In this document: piece by piece, positions 42,295 to 52,845 of the stretch | Layout of the letters: every line of letters starts with the position of its first letter | Numbering within the stretch: the stretch's first letter is position 1 | NCBI GenBank assembly: GCA_021307315.1 | Contig: JAJSPD010000071.1 | Coordinates: 1 to 64,000, forward strand | Reading direction: 5' to 3' | Length of the DNA stretch: 64,000 bases | Source of the DNA: Bisporella sp. PMI_857 | Lineage: Eukaryota > Ascomycota > Leotiomycetes > Helotiales > Helotiaceae | Made by a program: the position numbers and the translations under genes | Notes under the pieces: generated by a model | The model's database searches: none | What the model saw: the letters and a program-made list of their open reading frames with translations, nothing else | What the model was told of the DNA's origin: nothing

Positions 42295-43053
42295 TACTGT
42301 GCCGGAGCAGCCGAACTAAATAACATCGCTAGGTAAAATAGTCCGCAATTGGCTTAGCATAGTAAAAGCTACTCGAAAGTTTTGCTATTGTTTTACTAAA
42401 TGGCATTCATCAATTGCTACTAAACTAATATTTGATTGCAGATTACTGGTTTTTAATAACTTGCGGAACTCCGAAGAAAAAGCTTGTTTTGGCCTAAGCA
42501 AAATATAAGTATACTTCAGATTCTGAATATCTTGAAACGTAGAAAAGTCGGATTGCTTAGTTTTTTTTGTTACTAAACAAATATTCGAACCAGGAAGCCT
42601 TTAAATATCTAAGAACTGTTCTTTGCTTAATTGATCTAAAGGGATAATTTGCAATGTAATCAATTTGGTCAAAATAGAATATGCTTGGAATATAATGCTT
42701 TTCTCGAACCCTGTACGGGCAATCAACAAAATATCTTTATAACAATAAATAAGCCTGCGCAAAGTTCGAACTTGCTCGTTAAAAAGCTGAGCGTTTTGCT
42801 TATGTAAATATTGTATAATTCGAGCTAGACAGCTTTGTACTATTTCTTCCCGATATTAAACATTCTTTGTCGTTTTTGCTGCAGTAATAATAGTATGCAA
42901 AGCTTCGATTTTCATTGTTGAGATTAATCGAATATGTGCAGGAGTAATTGTTGTATTAGAAGTAATAGTTGATTTTTTTTTGGCTTTCGCACGTTTTGTT
43001 CGCTTATTATTAACTCGTTTATGGCCATAACAAGCTTTCGGAGTAGAAAGCAT
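42295..43053 (-). pseudogene. RecQ-like DEAD/DEAH helicase relic
   Basis: Read on the minus strand in one frame, with stops: NEQVRTLRRLIY, then ARTGFEKSIIFQ (Walker A; expected GxGKS, Gly now Glu), LQIIPLDQLSKEQ, ICLVTKKTKQSDF, LKYTYILLRPKQA, SLVAIDECHLVKQ (motif II, DECH), a TAG where tryptophan is expected, QLRTILPSDVI, a TAG, then FGCSGTV (motif III region, expected GCSAT). The order and spacing fit the ATPase core of fungal RecQ-like helicases that occur as repeated, often subtelomeric genes. The helicase C domain is missing. The Gly-to-Glu and Trp-to-stop changes are G-to-A on the coding strand, fitting RIP. Confidence 0.65.
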
Positions 43054-43078
43054 ATTCGAGAAAGTGTTTTAATTGGCT

Positions 43079-43335
43079 CAGGAGTTTCCAGGAGTTTGAA
43101 GGAGTTCACAGGAGTTCGCAGAGGTTTGTAGAGGTTTGTAAAGGTTTGCAGAAAGCTGCAGAAGGTTGCAGAGGGCTGCAGAGGGCTGCAGAGGGCTGCA
43201 GAGGGCTGCAGAGGGTTGCAGAGGTTTGTAGAGGTTTGTAGAGGTTTGTAGAGGTTTGTAGAGGTTTGTAGAGGTTTGTAGAGGTTCGCAGAGGTTCGCA
43301 GAGGTTCGCAGAGGCTCGCAGAGGCTTGAAAGGTT
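43079..43335. repeat. 10-bp minisatellite (GAGGTTTGTA type)
   Basis: Roughly 25 tandem units of 10 bp. Variants are grouped: GGAGTTC/GGAGTTT units at the low end, GCAGAGGGCT in the middle, then a homogeneous run of AGAGGTTTGT, then AGAGGTTCGC. On the minus strand it translates as a repetitive Leu/Gln/Thr/Ser peptide, but there is no reason to think it is expressed. It adjoins the helicase relic. Confidence 0.9.
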
Positions 43336-44266
43336 CGTGTAGGAAGTGGGGGTTTACGGATCCACATACGACCCACCGGGTCACGTGGTCCGCACAACCC
43401 CCATTTTGTAGAATCTAGAGTAGAACCTAATACGAAAACAACAATTACCATATCCATCAAGAGCAAGAGCGTGGCCTATTATATAGAGCTACGCCCGTTG
43501 CCCCGTGGAAGGTAAGGAGGGGGCATACCAACAGATATTCTCAGTGTTGTGGCGGCCAGAGCGCGCGATGTCATACGCCGTCGCCACATGTGCCGATACC
43601 TCCTCCAATAAGCGATCAACGATCCTGGTCAGCGGCGGTGTGGTTATAGTAATCTCGGTAAAATTGTATAAAATCTGTGGCTGCGACTGTGGCTGCGCAA
43701 GATCTTGCCGGAAAAATCCGCTTCCCAACATCCTCCGAACACCTCCCCGAGCAGAGCAAAAAGGAGGCCCTGTGCCTCATAACCGTCCCGTCCCCTCAAT
43801 CCCCACCTACGGTATCTTGCCGCTCTTCAACTTTGGAAAAGCCGCATAAGATCTGAAATGGCCTCCGGCATCTCAACAACAACGGACAACTTGCCCTAGA
43901 ATCAGTCTGTAGTGTGTAGGGTTTCCAATAAATTAAAGCGTCCTTCGCGTTCTGTCTACGTTCGCCATGCAAGTGGCTGGCCAGGTTGTGCCACGATGCA
44001 GCCTCGTGGGCGGCGCCTACGATCACGACGGCTATCCTTCTCGCTATCAGTCCTTCGACGGCTGCTTCACATCCTGTCGACCTTGAATCGCAGTGCTTGC
44101 GGCAATATGCCGAACGAGTAATACGAACCGTGCTTGCTATAAGATCGCTCGCGAATCTCCAGCATGTCTCTTATACGCCAACGGGGTATGTGCTGTTCTA
44201 TCTTCTGCTATAATTATAGATCCATCATCAGTTTTGCTTGTTCCAGACCTCCCTATTGCAAGTTTT
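43336..44266. other. Intergenic, nothing supported
   Basis: About 930 bp between the minisatellite and a decayed HET gene. The low end has a near-inverted pair (GTGGGGGTTTACGG against CACAACCCCCAT, 43346-43406), possibly an element end. Short ORFs carry no domain. Confidence 0.4.
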
Positions 44267-46422
44267 TCAAACTATGACAAGTTCTCTTTCCGTCCATTCT
44301 CCCAATTTAAGGTCAATAAAGGTCTCCAAATCTTGTTGAAATGTGTATACAGTCCCAATACGCTTCCACGTCGCGGGTTCGGTGTTGGTCTTCACAGCGA
44401 GCATAAACCAATTCGTATAGTGTTGATGGATGTTGGCGTTTGCTTCCTCTAGCCTGTCGAGAGACATCGCAACCTGTGTAGGCAGACGGTTTTGAATGAA
44501 AACGGCGGTACAGGGAACTGAGGAACCGTCCAAATGACTTGGATCCTCATCCCGGAGCGAATCTGGTATAGAGATATAATCGAGCATTCCTCTGCCAAAA
44601 TGAGGCATATACTCGTGATAGCCTCTTAACTTGGCACTTGCGACAACACCTGCTACAGCACTTGATAGCCTTTTCGGACTCTGGAGGATAACTTCTGTCT
44701 GTGGCGAAGAATGAAATGTATATTGAAGATCAATGGTACGAGCATGAAGTGTGAGGCTGCCACTTGTTACCGGGCCAAAAGGGCTTGGGCCAAGGACAGA
44801 GGTTGTAGCTTCAATGATCCTTGCATCTTCAGGAGACTCCACTGCTACTTCTGAGTCAAATCTCAAGCTGATTTGACCATTTGTAGATGCCCAAGACCAA
44901 CTAGGGGCCTGATAAATTGACGGTTTCGTTTCTAGCTTCGAGCTGAACCATAAAAGGCTTTGGAGATCTTCCTTCCAGATTCCGGCAATATACGTAAAAT
45001 CCGTGATAGAATGGATTTCAGATGCCATTGCTGAAATTGCCGGCAGCTTATCCGTGCTTCGAGTAAGGCAACGCTTGGTATATTGGGCGACCAAACGAGA
45101 CCAGGTCTTCATTGCTAACTTGTTCTCAGCTAATCCAGTTTGAAGTCTTGGCTGGTATCCAAGGCTGGAAATCAGGCGCTTGAAATTTCCGCCTTCGGAT
45201 AAGACGATATTGTCCTGGTATATGGTATTGCTCCGATCATTTGCCTTATCCTCATGGTCAACAGCGTTGCTCTCCCGAGTCGAGTAACTTGCACATTCCC
45301 AGAACATTTCCTTTTCCGAGAAATGGATGATGCGAGTCGCGAGGAGCCTCTCTTGTAAGGCCCAAGCCCGAGTACTAAGGACTGAATTAGAGAAAACAGT
45401 GTGCTCAGCTGCTAATACGGGTCGTAACGCAAGGTAGGGCTGTGATAGTTTAACACCAGGTAGATTGTCTCGTGGGTTGAAGATTCCATGATTGCTGTTG
45501 TGTCCGTCAAGTACGGACAGGACAAAGCCTCTTGATAGTACTGCCTCATTTTTGCCGATTCTAAGACCCAGCTATTATCCTATTAGTTCATCAATCATAG
45601 TATGTTTGTTTTGCATCGAGCTTACTCTTCCTTTGAGTCTTGGATGATGCACAGCGAGTCGATCCACAGGTACCGAACTTCTAGCAATCTCGCAACCCTA
45701 ATAGCATCCGAAAACGTTGCAGGAAATGAAGCATTTGGAATTTCTTGCATTCGATCTGCTAGCGTGGCCATGGTGGTTACTAACAGAGGCAAAAGGCCCC
45801 AACAATAACTCAGGGATATATACTTTGCTTTGGCTCCACCTCCTTCAACCAACCTTGGATTAGTTCCTGACAAGTCAAGTACTCGACTTGGTAATAGTGT
45901 ATTTCCCTGAGAACACATTGAATGAGTCTGTTCACAATTGTTTAGCCAAGAACGGATGAGTTGGTGCCCTTTCGCCGAATCCAGGTTTTGAAGAAGAGCC
46001 CTTCCAATTTGTAGTCGGAGCCCAATTTCCTTAGTATAAAGCTTGAACATATCTTATAAAGCATCAGCAAGAATCTCATACACTGCATCTTGTCCATTAA
46101 ACTGACCGTCTAAATCGAAGAACTCAAATTCTGTTCTAAACTTATCTTTTTCGGTTGTTATCACGTGCTGCATCTTGCTTTTCGACTTCGCCAGAGGGAA
46201 GAGTTCGATGCGACATGGAGACGTCTCTACCAAACTGGAAAAGTCTCTAGTCTCGTCCAGTATGAGCTGGCAGCATGGACAGCCATGCTCTGCTGATCTT
46301 ATCAACTCGTTAAGACTGAGATGTTCCAATGAGAATGGGCCCAGCGGCGTGATTTTTATTTGTTGACAACTGATGCATAGATCCCCGACTTGCGTTGAAG
46401 AGCCATCGTTTAGAGGGTCCAT
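44267..46422 (-). pseudogene. HET-domain gene with an in-frame stop
   Basis: Minus strand. The N terminus (from 46422) has the cysteine-containing leader (LCISCQQIK ... HGCPCCQLIL). The frame then meets TAA at 46054-46056 and continues in the same frame into the HET core: YISLSYCWG, then RMQEIPNASFPATFSDAIRV, then RYLWIDSLCIIQD. An intron starts at 45625. If it ends at 45572, the text reads DWVLESAKMRQYY, exactly the expected HET block, but the frame is then wrong for the rest. If it ends at 45561, the frame is right but that block is lost. Beyond lie STRAWALQERLLATRIIHF and a long C-terminal region ending at 44267. CAA-to-TAA would explain the stop. I call it a probable recent pseudogene; a shortened product from the ATG at 46050 cannot be excluded. 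Confidence 0.7.
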
Positions 46423-47119
46423 ATCTCCGATCTCGATCCTTCTTAAATATTTTGATGATTAATGACTGTTTAAAAGGAAGCTACTCCGGAACTGGAGGCT
46501 TATTGATAGAAGAGTTGTGAGATGTTGCACGGAATGAAGTTTCCCAGCCTCGCTTAGCCGCCATGGCTGTTGGCGTTCTGATACACGTGATTGCAAGTAA
46601 CAGCTCTATAAGACATCATGGTTGAAGCTTCAGACGACAAGTCCCCTGTTGGATTCCTATGAAGATCGTAAATTACACACGACATGGCAGATCACTTTCG
46701 GAGGAGACGACACACTAAGGGGTCTAGACACCAATAATGAAATAGTAAGGGGATAAAACTTATTATGTACATAAAAACTAGAATCTCACATCTTTCTAGC
46801 GTGGTCGCCAGTCAGCTATCTCAGGCTACCTGCTCTGGACGATAGAGCTTTAACGTCTGGGGACACGTTTGCCTTAATAGAACCGTAGAACCATCATAAG
46901 CCACTTTCGCAACTACGGATTGAACTTATCTAGCATGTATTCAAGCAACATAGCACTCGTTAAGCCTTAAGATTGCCTTCGAGGGTGGGTTATGCGAGAG
47001 TTTGCAGAATATATTTGCTTTTGGGAAGGCGGAGGCAATGAACAAAGACGATGTGATTCTCGTGAAGAAGGATATTAGGCTTACAAGCTTGAAAAATCGA
47101 AGACGAAGGTCCTGAAATC
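46423..47119. other. Intergenic, nothing supported
   Basis: About 700 bp between the HET pseudogene start and the C2H2 gene end. No domain-bearing ORF or repeat was seen. Confidence 0.4.
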
Positions 47120-48104
47120 TCATACACCATCCCGCCAAGCTCCATGAAATCTTTCATAACTCTGACAATGCCGCTTGAAGCTTTCCTTGCGTGGAAAGAT
47201 TTTGCCATACTTCTTGCAGCGCCGTTCTAGGCATTGATAAGATCGAGAAAGGTCTAGTACGTGCTTTTCATGAATGTGCCGTTGGAGATGGAAATCGGAA
47301 TCGCATCCGAATTTGCAGAGGTTGTGGGGGCACTTCCAGGCTCTGCTGTGCGTCTTCCTGTGTTGGCTATACGTGTCATGTATTAACAACAAACTCGAGG
47401 CGGGAGGTAGAGTCTCACTTCAGCGCATAGAGCTTGTTGAATTTCTTCTTCTCGCATAAGTCACAAATAAAATGATCGCTTTCTGGGTGGGAGCTGAGAG
47501 AGAGTAATTGAGGAGTGCTATCAGATAAAAACGCGGAAGAGCTAAGTGAAATGTCGGTCGATTCTAACGACACAAACGGATGGGACGACGCGGCTGTGGG
47601 TATGGTATTCACAGAGTCAGAAACGGAGAATCCTTGGGTGTGGTTGGTGGTGTGGTTATGTTGCGTTGTGTTTTGTTCGGTTGAAGATGTCCCCAGATTC
47701 AATGACGAATTTTCAGTCGCCCAAGATCGAAGTAGTGTCGCACTGAAGTCGCAGCCGCAAGGGTCGTTATTAAAATCGTGCCAACAAAGATCAGAAATGA
47801 GTGTGCAGTGGTTTGGCCTCGCGCCGAGAGAACGGAGGCCAGCTCCTTGATAAATTAAGATAGAAAGAAGGCGCAGCGCACAGTTGATTTGGAGATGGAA
47901 AGAGCGCTGATATCGAAAGGTGGAGGAGGAGAACAGATTGATTAATGGTTTGCTTATAAGCTCCTGATGGCCGCAGGCGGGACTGTCTACCATGTGCCAA
48001 GCCCGAAATGCGGCAACCCTCCAGGTAGCCTGATCCAGTAATATTGTTTTCAGGGCCTCAAAAATGCTGCTGGCACTGATACTTAATGCACATTCAAAAT
48101 GCAT
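47120..48104 (-). CDS. C2H2 zinc-finger protein, 310 aa
   Basis: Two exons on the minus strand, 48104-47419 and 47366-47120, joined across a 52-nt GTGAG...TAG intron. The join completes a zinc finger: CDLCEKKKFNKLYALN plus QHRKTH. Two further C2H2-like fingers follow: CPHNLCKFGCDSDFHLQRHI with the next His, and CLERRCKKYGKIFPRKESFK with RHCQSYERFH. The N-terminal 200 residues are Ser/Thr-rich with no domain. The start is uncertain: 48104 is the first ATG in the frame, and an upstream exon is possible. Probably a nuclear DNA-binding regulator of the ascomycete type with fingers at the C terminus. No target can be inferred. Confidence 0.65.
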
Positions 48105-48411
48105 TAGACTGATTTCGGGTATTTTGAGGCCTGCAATGATCGTCAACCTAACAACACATGGGATATAGCCCTTCCAACAGTAGGGTCTCTATATAGCGAC
48201 ATCATATTACACGTCGCCACATTTCTCATAGCCCCTATACCCACACAGCCATGCAAGCCATAAAATGAGGTTGAGCTCCTACTAATTTGCCAATTACTCG
48301 CACAGCAACTGCTATCGCAAGTGAAGGTTTTCTATATCTACAGAACGAGATAATTAGTGACAACCTCCATATTCAGCCATCCGAAAAATTACTCGTGAAC
48401 TACCCAACATC
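48105..48411. other. Short intergenic region
   Basis: About 300 bp between the divergent C2H2 gene and the ORF at 48412. Nothing further recognised. Confidence 0.35.
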
Positions 48412-49047
48412 ATGGGCAGGAATAATGTCCGCGGCGGCGACAATTTGCCCTCGCGAGCGGGTTGTTGCACAGAGATACCATCTGTTATCCCTGAGTTCAA
48501 CGATATGCCCATCGTCATCATTGGCCATAACTTCGCTCAAGAGGACTTGGACAGGCATGTTAGTCTGATCCGCTATGGGTACGACAGAGCATGGGCACAG
48601 CTTCTATCGTCTGTCCCTCACACCTTGGGAGACCCGCCAGAACAGCCAAAGATAGCATATGGGCCGCCAGACCAGCGGTCTACTATCCCTAAAATTCACA
48701 TCAGTCAAGGGATGGGTGATATCCAACGCTTGCAACGCTATCTACCGCAGGATCTAGAGCAGGACAGCCTAGGACAGCCTAATTTGGCTTATATTTTAGT
48801 GGTCCAAGGCTGTAGTGGTATGTTTCGTTCAAAGCTTGTGTTGACGACCAACCGGCGAATGGCTGGGGCCGAGATGTTTTGTGAGGCTGTGAATGGCTTC
48901 TCGATTGTATTTACTGGTGCTGTATTCAAGACGAACTTGGAGAAGCGTAGAGATTTGGGTTACCGCTTTAAGAAGGCGGACAGCTGGGATGAGTTGGTAG
49001 CTATGGATGCTGATGAGTCCCAGAAAATTATCGGAGTATTATGTTGA
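48412..49047 (+). CDS. Hypothetical protein, 211 aa
   Basis: A single open frame from ATG at 48412. The composition is protein-like and mixed: IVIIGHNFAQEDLDRHV near the start, LAYILVVQGCSGMFRSKLVL in the middle, and a C-terminal region with FSIVFTGAVFKTNLEKR. There is a small internal duplication at about 48764-48781 (AGGACAGCCTAGGACAGCCT). No signal peptide, membrane span or known motif was recognised. The length and lack of stops make it a plausible gene, but without homology evidence confidence is moderate. Confidence 0.45.
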   Translation: MGRNNVRGGDNLPSRAGCCTEIPSVIPEFNDMPIVIIGHNFAQEDLDRHVSLIRYGYDRAWAQLLSSVPHTLGDPPEQPKIAYGPPDQRSTIPKIHISQGMGDIQRLQRYLPQDLEQDSLGQPNLAYILVVQGCSGMFRSKLVLTTNRRMAGAEMFCEAVNGFSIVFTGAVFKTNLEKRRDLGYRFKKADSWDELVAMDADESQKIIGVLC

Positions 49048-50821
49048 TATTTGTATTTACGGCAACACGATATACTCATGTACGGTATTTGTGAAGACTA
49101 TGGCCAGTCGAAGTAAAGCGGCTGTACATAAATATGTCAATTTTGCGCTTGGAATGCTCGTACCCTATTGTGACCAGTGTTGTGAGGAATAAGTTGAACT
49201 ATACACATTAGTAACTTCTCGCACAACAACTCTATCATCTTACAGTCTTTAATACAATCAACGCTCTAATTCAGGGCTTTTAAACAAGCCTACTTTCGAT
49301 ATTTTTTGGGCTATTATTGATGGGAAAGTGATACCAGGTGGATAGGTACTCTAAGCAACTTTGCGATTCGATTTTTCAACTATGTATAAGGTCATTGTTT
49401 TAAGATGATTAAAAGTTTTAAGTCTTGGCAAAAATTAAGTGCTTAGAGGTTTTACAAACAAATCCAGATGTTGCGTTGGCCTAAGGGGCTAGTGCTATTA
49501 TGGCCGTCTTTATACACCTGTAATACAGCCATACAAGTGTATTGTACTTGTTTGTAACCGTTTGTATACTTAAATAATACAGTGTATTGAAATACAGAGG
49601 CGTATTACAGCCGTGACACTATTCCCCACACTGTACTACAGTCCGACCTGGATATTTCGGAACTCCTTATATCGGAAACCTCTATATATCGGAATAAACC
49701 TCCGGATCTGCCGGGCCTTAAGTGGCTATAACAGACCTCTTTACATCAAAAACCTCTATATATCGGAATATAGGCATGGAACCGAGAGTTCCGAAATATC
49801 CAGTTCGGACTGTAAAACTATGCTTTAACGGACCATATTATACGTTGGAAATCTATGGCCGTCGAATCAGACATTTTGAGGTTTCGATATGACTTCAGAG
49901 CGATTGAGGAAAGTGCTCTTGGGATATAAACAGACTTCAGTGCGATATACTTAGTCTATGAAGCCAGCCGCCGGCCATAGATGTACGAACGCCAAGCCCT
50001 CCCCAATTTACAACGACCTGATTCCTATACAGTAGTCAAAAAGTGGGAATAGACCTAGGAGAACATATGGCAACTGCACTATGCTGTTGACTTTGCGCAA
50101 CGTAGGCGATAGTTTTTGGACTGCTTTATATAAGTCGAGTCTTTCAAGCTGAAAATTGGCAGTTAAAACTATCGATTCAGACCCTGCGCCGCTTATCGAT
50201 TTTGTACTTAATCTAAGCTTAATGCTACGGCCCGCGTGGAGTCCCGCATAGACATTGTGGAATACGCCGCATTCCAAGGCAGGCTCTGCCGCTTTAGCCA
50301 ATCTGGTTCAGAGAAGTGCAAGGCTAGAGATCTCGCTGTCCAGCTGGTGATAAACAAGCCCAAGCCTACCATATCTAGCTTGACAAAGGCCAACAATCTC
50401 CCTGAACAAGATCTGTACGGCAAGCCCATTTTTTCTTTGTCTTGCCCTACTTTTTCTGTGTCTTACGTAAATTCTTGGTTTGGTCCATGAGGCTGACTGA
50501 GTTGGTGGTGTCTGCGTCAAGACAATTGGAATATTGCGTGAGGCTGAGACACTGCCAAGAATAGTGTAGTCCACCACACAACATGGCTATCTCCGTGGGG
50601 ATGAATAGGCTTTCAGTCGTTCAACTCCCAATTCACGGCGTGACAACGAAAAGGAGCGTAATTCAAAGTCGGGTAAGAAACCCCACACTTTATCTTTGTA
50701 GATCAGCTGGCTTGTACAATAAGTATGCTTTGAGCCCCGACCTATAACTTTGTATTAGACTGCTTGCTGGAAAACTTCTTTTTCTGTTCGATATCTCTCA
50801 GAAGCGAAAAAATCTATCACG
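49048..50821. other. Gene-poor stretch with a MITE and an old ORF relic
   Basis: It contains the pogo-like MITE at 49639-49812. A minus-strand frame from 50577 to 50008 is open for about 190 codons except one TGA at 50308-50310. It looks like a decayed coding sequence of a family I do not recognise. The final 100 bp precede the membrane-protein gene at 50822. Confidence 0.4.
49639..49812. mobile_element. pogo/Fot1-like MITE, 174 bp, TA target duplication
   Basis: Begins CAGTCCGACCTGGATATTTC and ends in its reverse complement: 27-bp terminal inverted repeats with a single mismatch. TA flanks both sides (49637-49638 and 49813-49814), the target site of Tc1/mariner-pogo elements. Inside, ACCTCTATATATCGGAATA occurs twice. 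There is no coding capacity, so it needs a transposase in trans. The near-perfect termini imply recent movement compared with the other elements here. Confidence 0.88.
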
Positions 50822-52845
50822 ATGATTTCCTCCTCTTCTGGCTTCTTAAGCTCGAGCATTACCGTTCCGCATAATGCAGTGAAGTCGCTTCTATTCCGGT
50901 GCGCTGAATTGCTGCTGGGTATTTCTGTTTACAAGTTCTTTTCCCTCCTAGCCGCCATACGCTGTGATTTTACCGCCTACCTTATGTTTGCCGAGAGTCT
51001 TTTACAGAAAGTATTCTTCATATACTCGCGCGGTATCTCAGGGGGTGGGCTCCAAGTACTCATGTTCACATTCATATTCGCCATAGCAAACCTCTATGGG
51101 ACTCTCCTCTGGGCACTTGACGCACCTGGCTATGTTGCAAAGGGGAGAAATGTGACCGTAGCCTCGATTGCAAGTTCCCTTGTCGACAATCCTAATTATG
51201 TCATCTCTATTCCCGTCCTTGCTGATCTCAATCGTACCGATCACATCCTTAAAGAGTCCATGGAAGCTGATCTGTTCCAGCCCGGAGTTAATTTTTCCTT
51301 GACTGGTACCTTTGATCGCGGATCGCCAGCTATTTTACCGCCGCAACGAGCAGGCGAAGGACCGAGAATATGGTTGGATGAAGACGGATTCTCTGTTGCG
51401 ACAGATACTAGGGTGATGACGTCTGTCCCCCTCGGTTCTCCAAATGTTTTGACGGATCAGCTATATTGCCCCAATATAATAACAGCCGCCAACAACAACC
51501 AGGAACAAAGAGTATGGAACTGTTCATTCCAGAACAAGTTTGCATATGACATAACACAAAACAAACTTCTTGGGCGCGTTGAGGTACACTGGGATGAGGC
51601 ATCCGACCGCAATTATTCCTTTACTTATGTTGATCCGAACCCACGGGATAACATTTGGGCATCAATGGGGACAGGAGCTGGAAATATGGCTATGATGCAG
51701 ATGTTCACGGTAGCCAAGGAAAAGAGAAAGCATACTTTTGTTGCCACTATCCTAAAGACGAACCTTGCAACTGCCAGCGGCACCCCCCTTTCTCCTGCTG
51801 AGGTCAGAGACTTGATCTGGAGAACAGCGAATCCGACAGCTATCACGACACCTGAACAGCTGGCTACCCTAGCAAATACCGTAACCTTAATAAGCGCTCA
51901 ATCGTAGGAGCCAGCAAAAATAATTTGAGCCACGCATATGGTATCAACTATGGGGCCGAGAACGGTCTTTCTGTGGCTCAAGTGAACTACGAGTTGTTGA
52001 ATGTTGACGGACTGCCCGGGGAAAGAGTGTACACAATGTTTCGTGTATCTATTGTTAACATAACACTAGTGCGCTCTGAGTCTATCGAGGATTCCCCAAC
52101 ACCATTCGATGCATGCGACTCATTCTTCGCAAACCAAGCAGCGGGGGGAAAGGTATACATGACGGATTGCGTTGCTCATGAAGTGAATGTGCGCAATGGC
52201 GGTTACTTTTGGGGCCAAACTGATATTAGCGCAGTACTCTTGCTTCAAGGTCTTGGGAAGTCAGCGGTCGAGTCGAATACTAGCGTGCAAGCACTCCCGG
52301 AACAGAACTATCAGTGGACTATCGACAATCATCAAAGAATCGAGAATCTGCTCCTCTCTCGGGGTTATATTCTTGGTCTCGATCCCGCGCTCGTTTCAAT
52401 CGAGCTAAGCGTTCTGGGGCCGGCAGTATCATATCTCCAAGTTCTCCTGGTAACGCTCGCGGCGCTGTTGGCGGCAGTCAGCTGGGTCTGTCTGTCCTAC
52501 TTCCCCTCAATCCATTGGTCATTTACTTCGCTCATAAATCTGATTGTTACGACGAACAACGACTCACCGGTAACTGTCAGACTCGGTTATATTCGGGATA
52601 TGCCGGAAATCCATTTGGTTAGCGGGGGAACGGAGACTGTGATGAGGACGGATGCCGGCGTCTTTAAGCTTGAGGGTGACCTTGTGTCACTAGGTCTGCG
52701 GAGCACTGGCCTTGGCGATGATGCGCCTGTTCAGCCTACGCAAATGAAGAGCGGGGAGTTCAGCTCTGATCACGATTCTCATAAGCCAGAAATGGCGATC
52801 AAGGAAGAGTCTCGGGAGGCAAATCGCACCTTGGTCTCACCATAA
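50822..52845 (+). CDS. Large membrane protein with extracellular domain, frameshifted
   Basis: Two frames abut: 50822-51907 (361 codons, ends at a TAG) and about 51892-52845 (second frame). Around 51897 the protein sense moves from TVTLISAQS to SIVGASKNNLSHAYGIN. A one-base change in this short window would fuse them into a product of about 675 residues. No GT...AG intron of normal length does so (only a 14-nt one). The N terminus has two or three hydrophobic spans, then a long region with several N-glycosylation sequons (for example NVT, NRT, NFS, NCS), and one C-terminal span (LLVTLAALLAAVSWVCLSY) before a cytosolic tail. This layout is common in a family of uncharacterised ascomycete membrane proteins. 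Either a fresh pseudogene or a sequencing error. Confidence 0.65.

Noticed and set aside
42128..42325. Possible solo LTR (TGTTA...TAACA)
   Set aside because: No target-site duplication, and the right end lies inside the RecQ-like reading frame (FGCSGTV at about 42300), so the boundary cannot be real.
42924..43466. 180-codon minus-strand ORF with Leu/Gln/Thr/Ser repeats
   Set aside because: It is the translation of the 10-bp minisatellite; the 10-bp period gives three phases and there is no gene-like start or end.
49500..49640. Inverted GTAATAC/GTATTAC motifs before the pogo-like MITE
   Set aside because: Too short and imperfect to define an element; the clear element begins at 49639.
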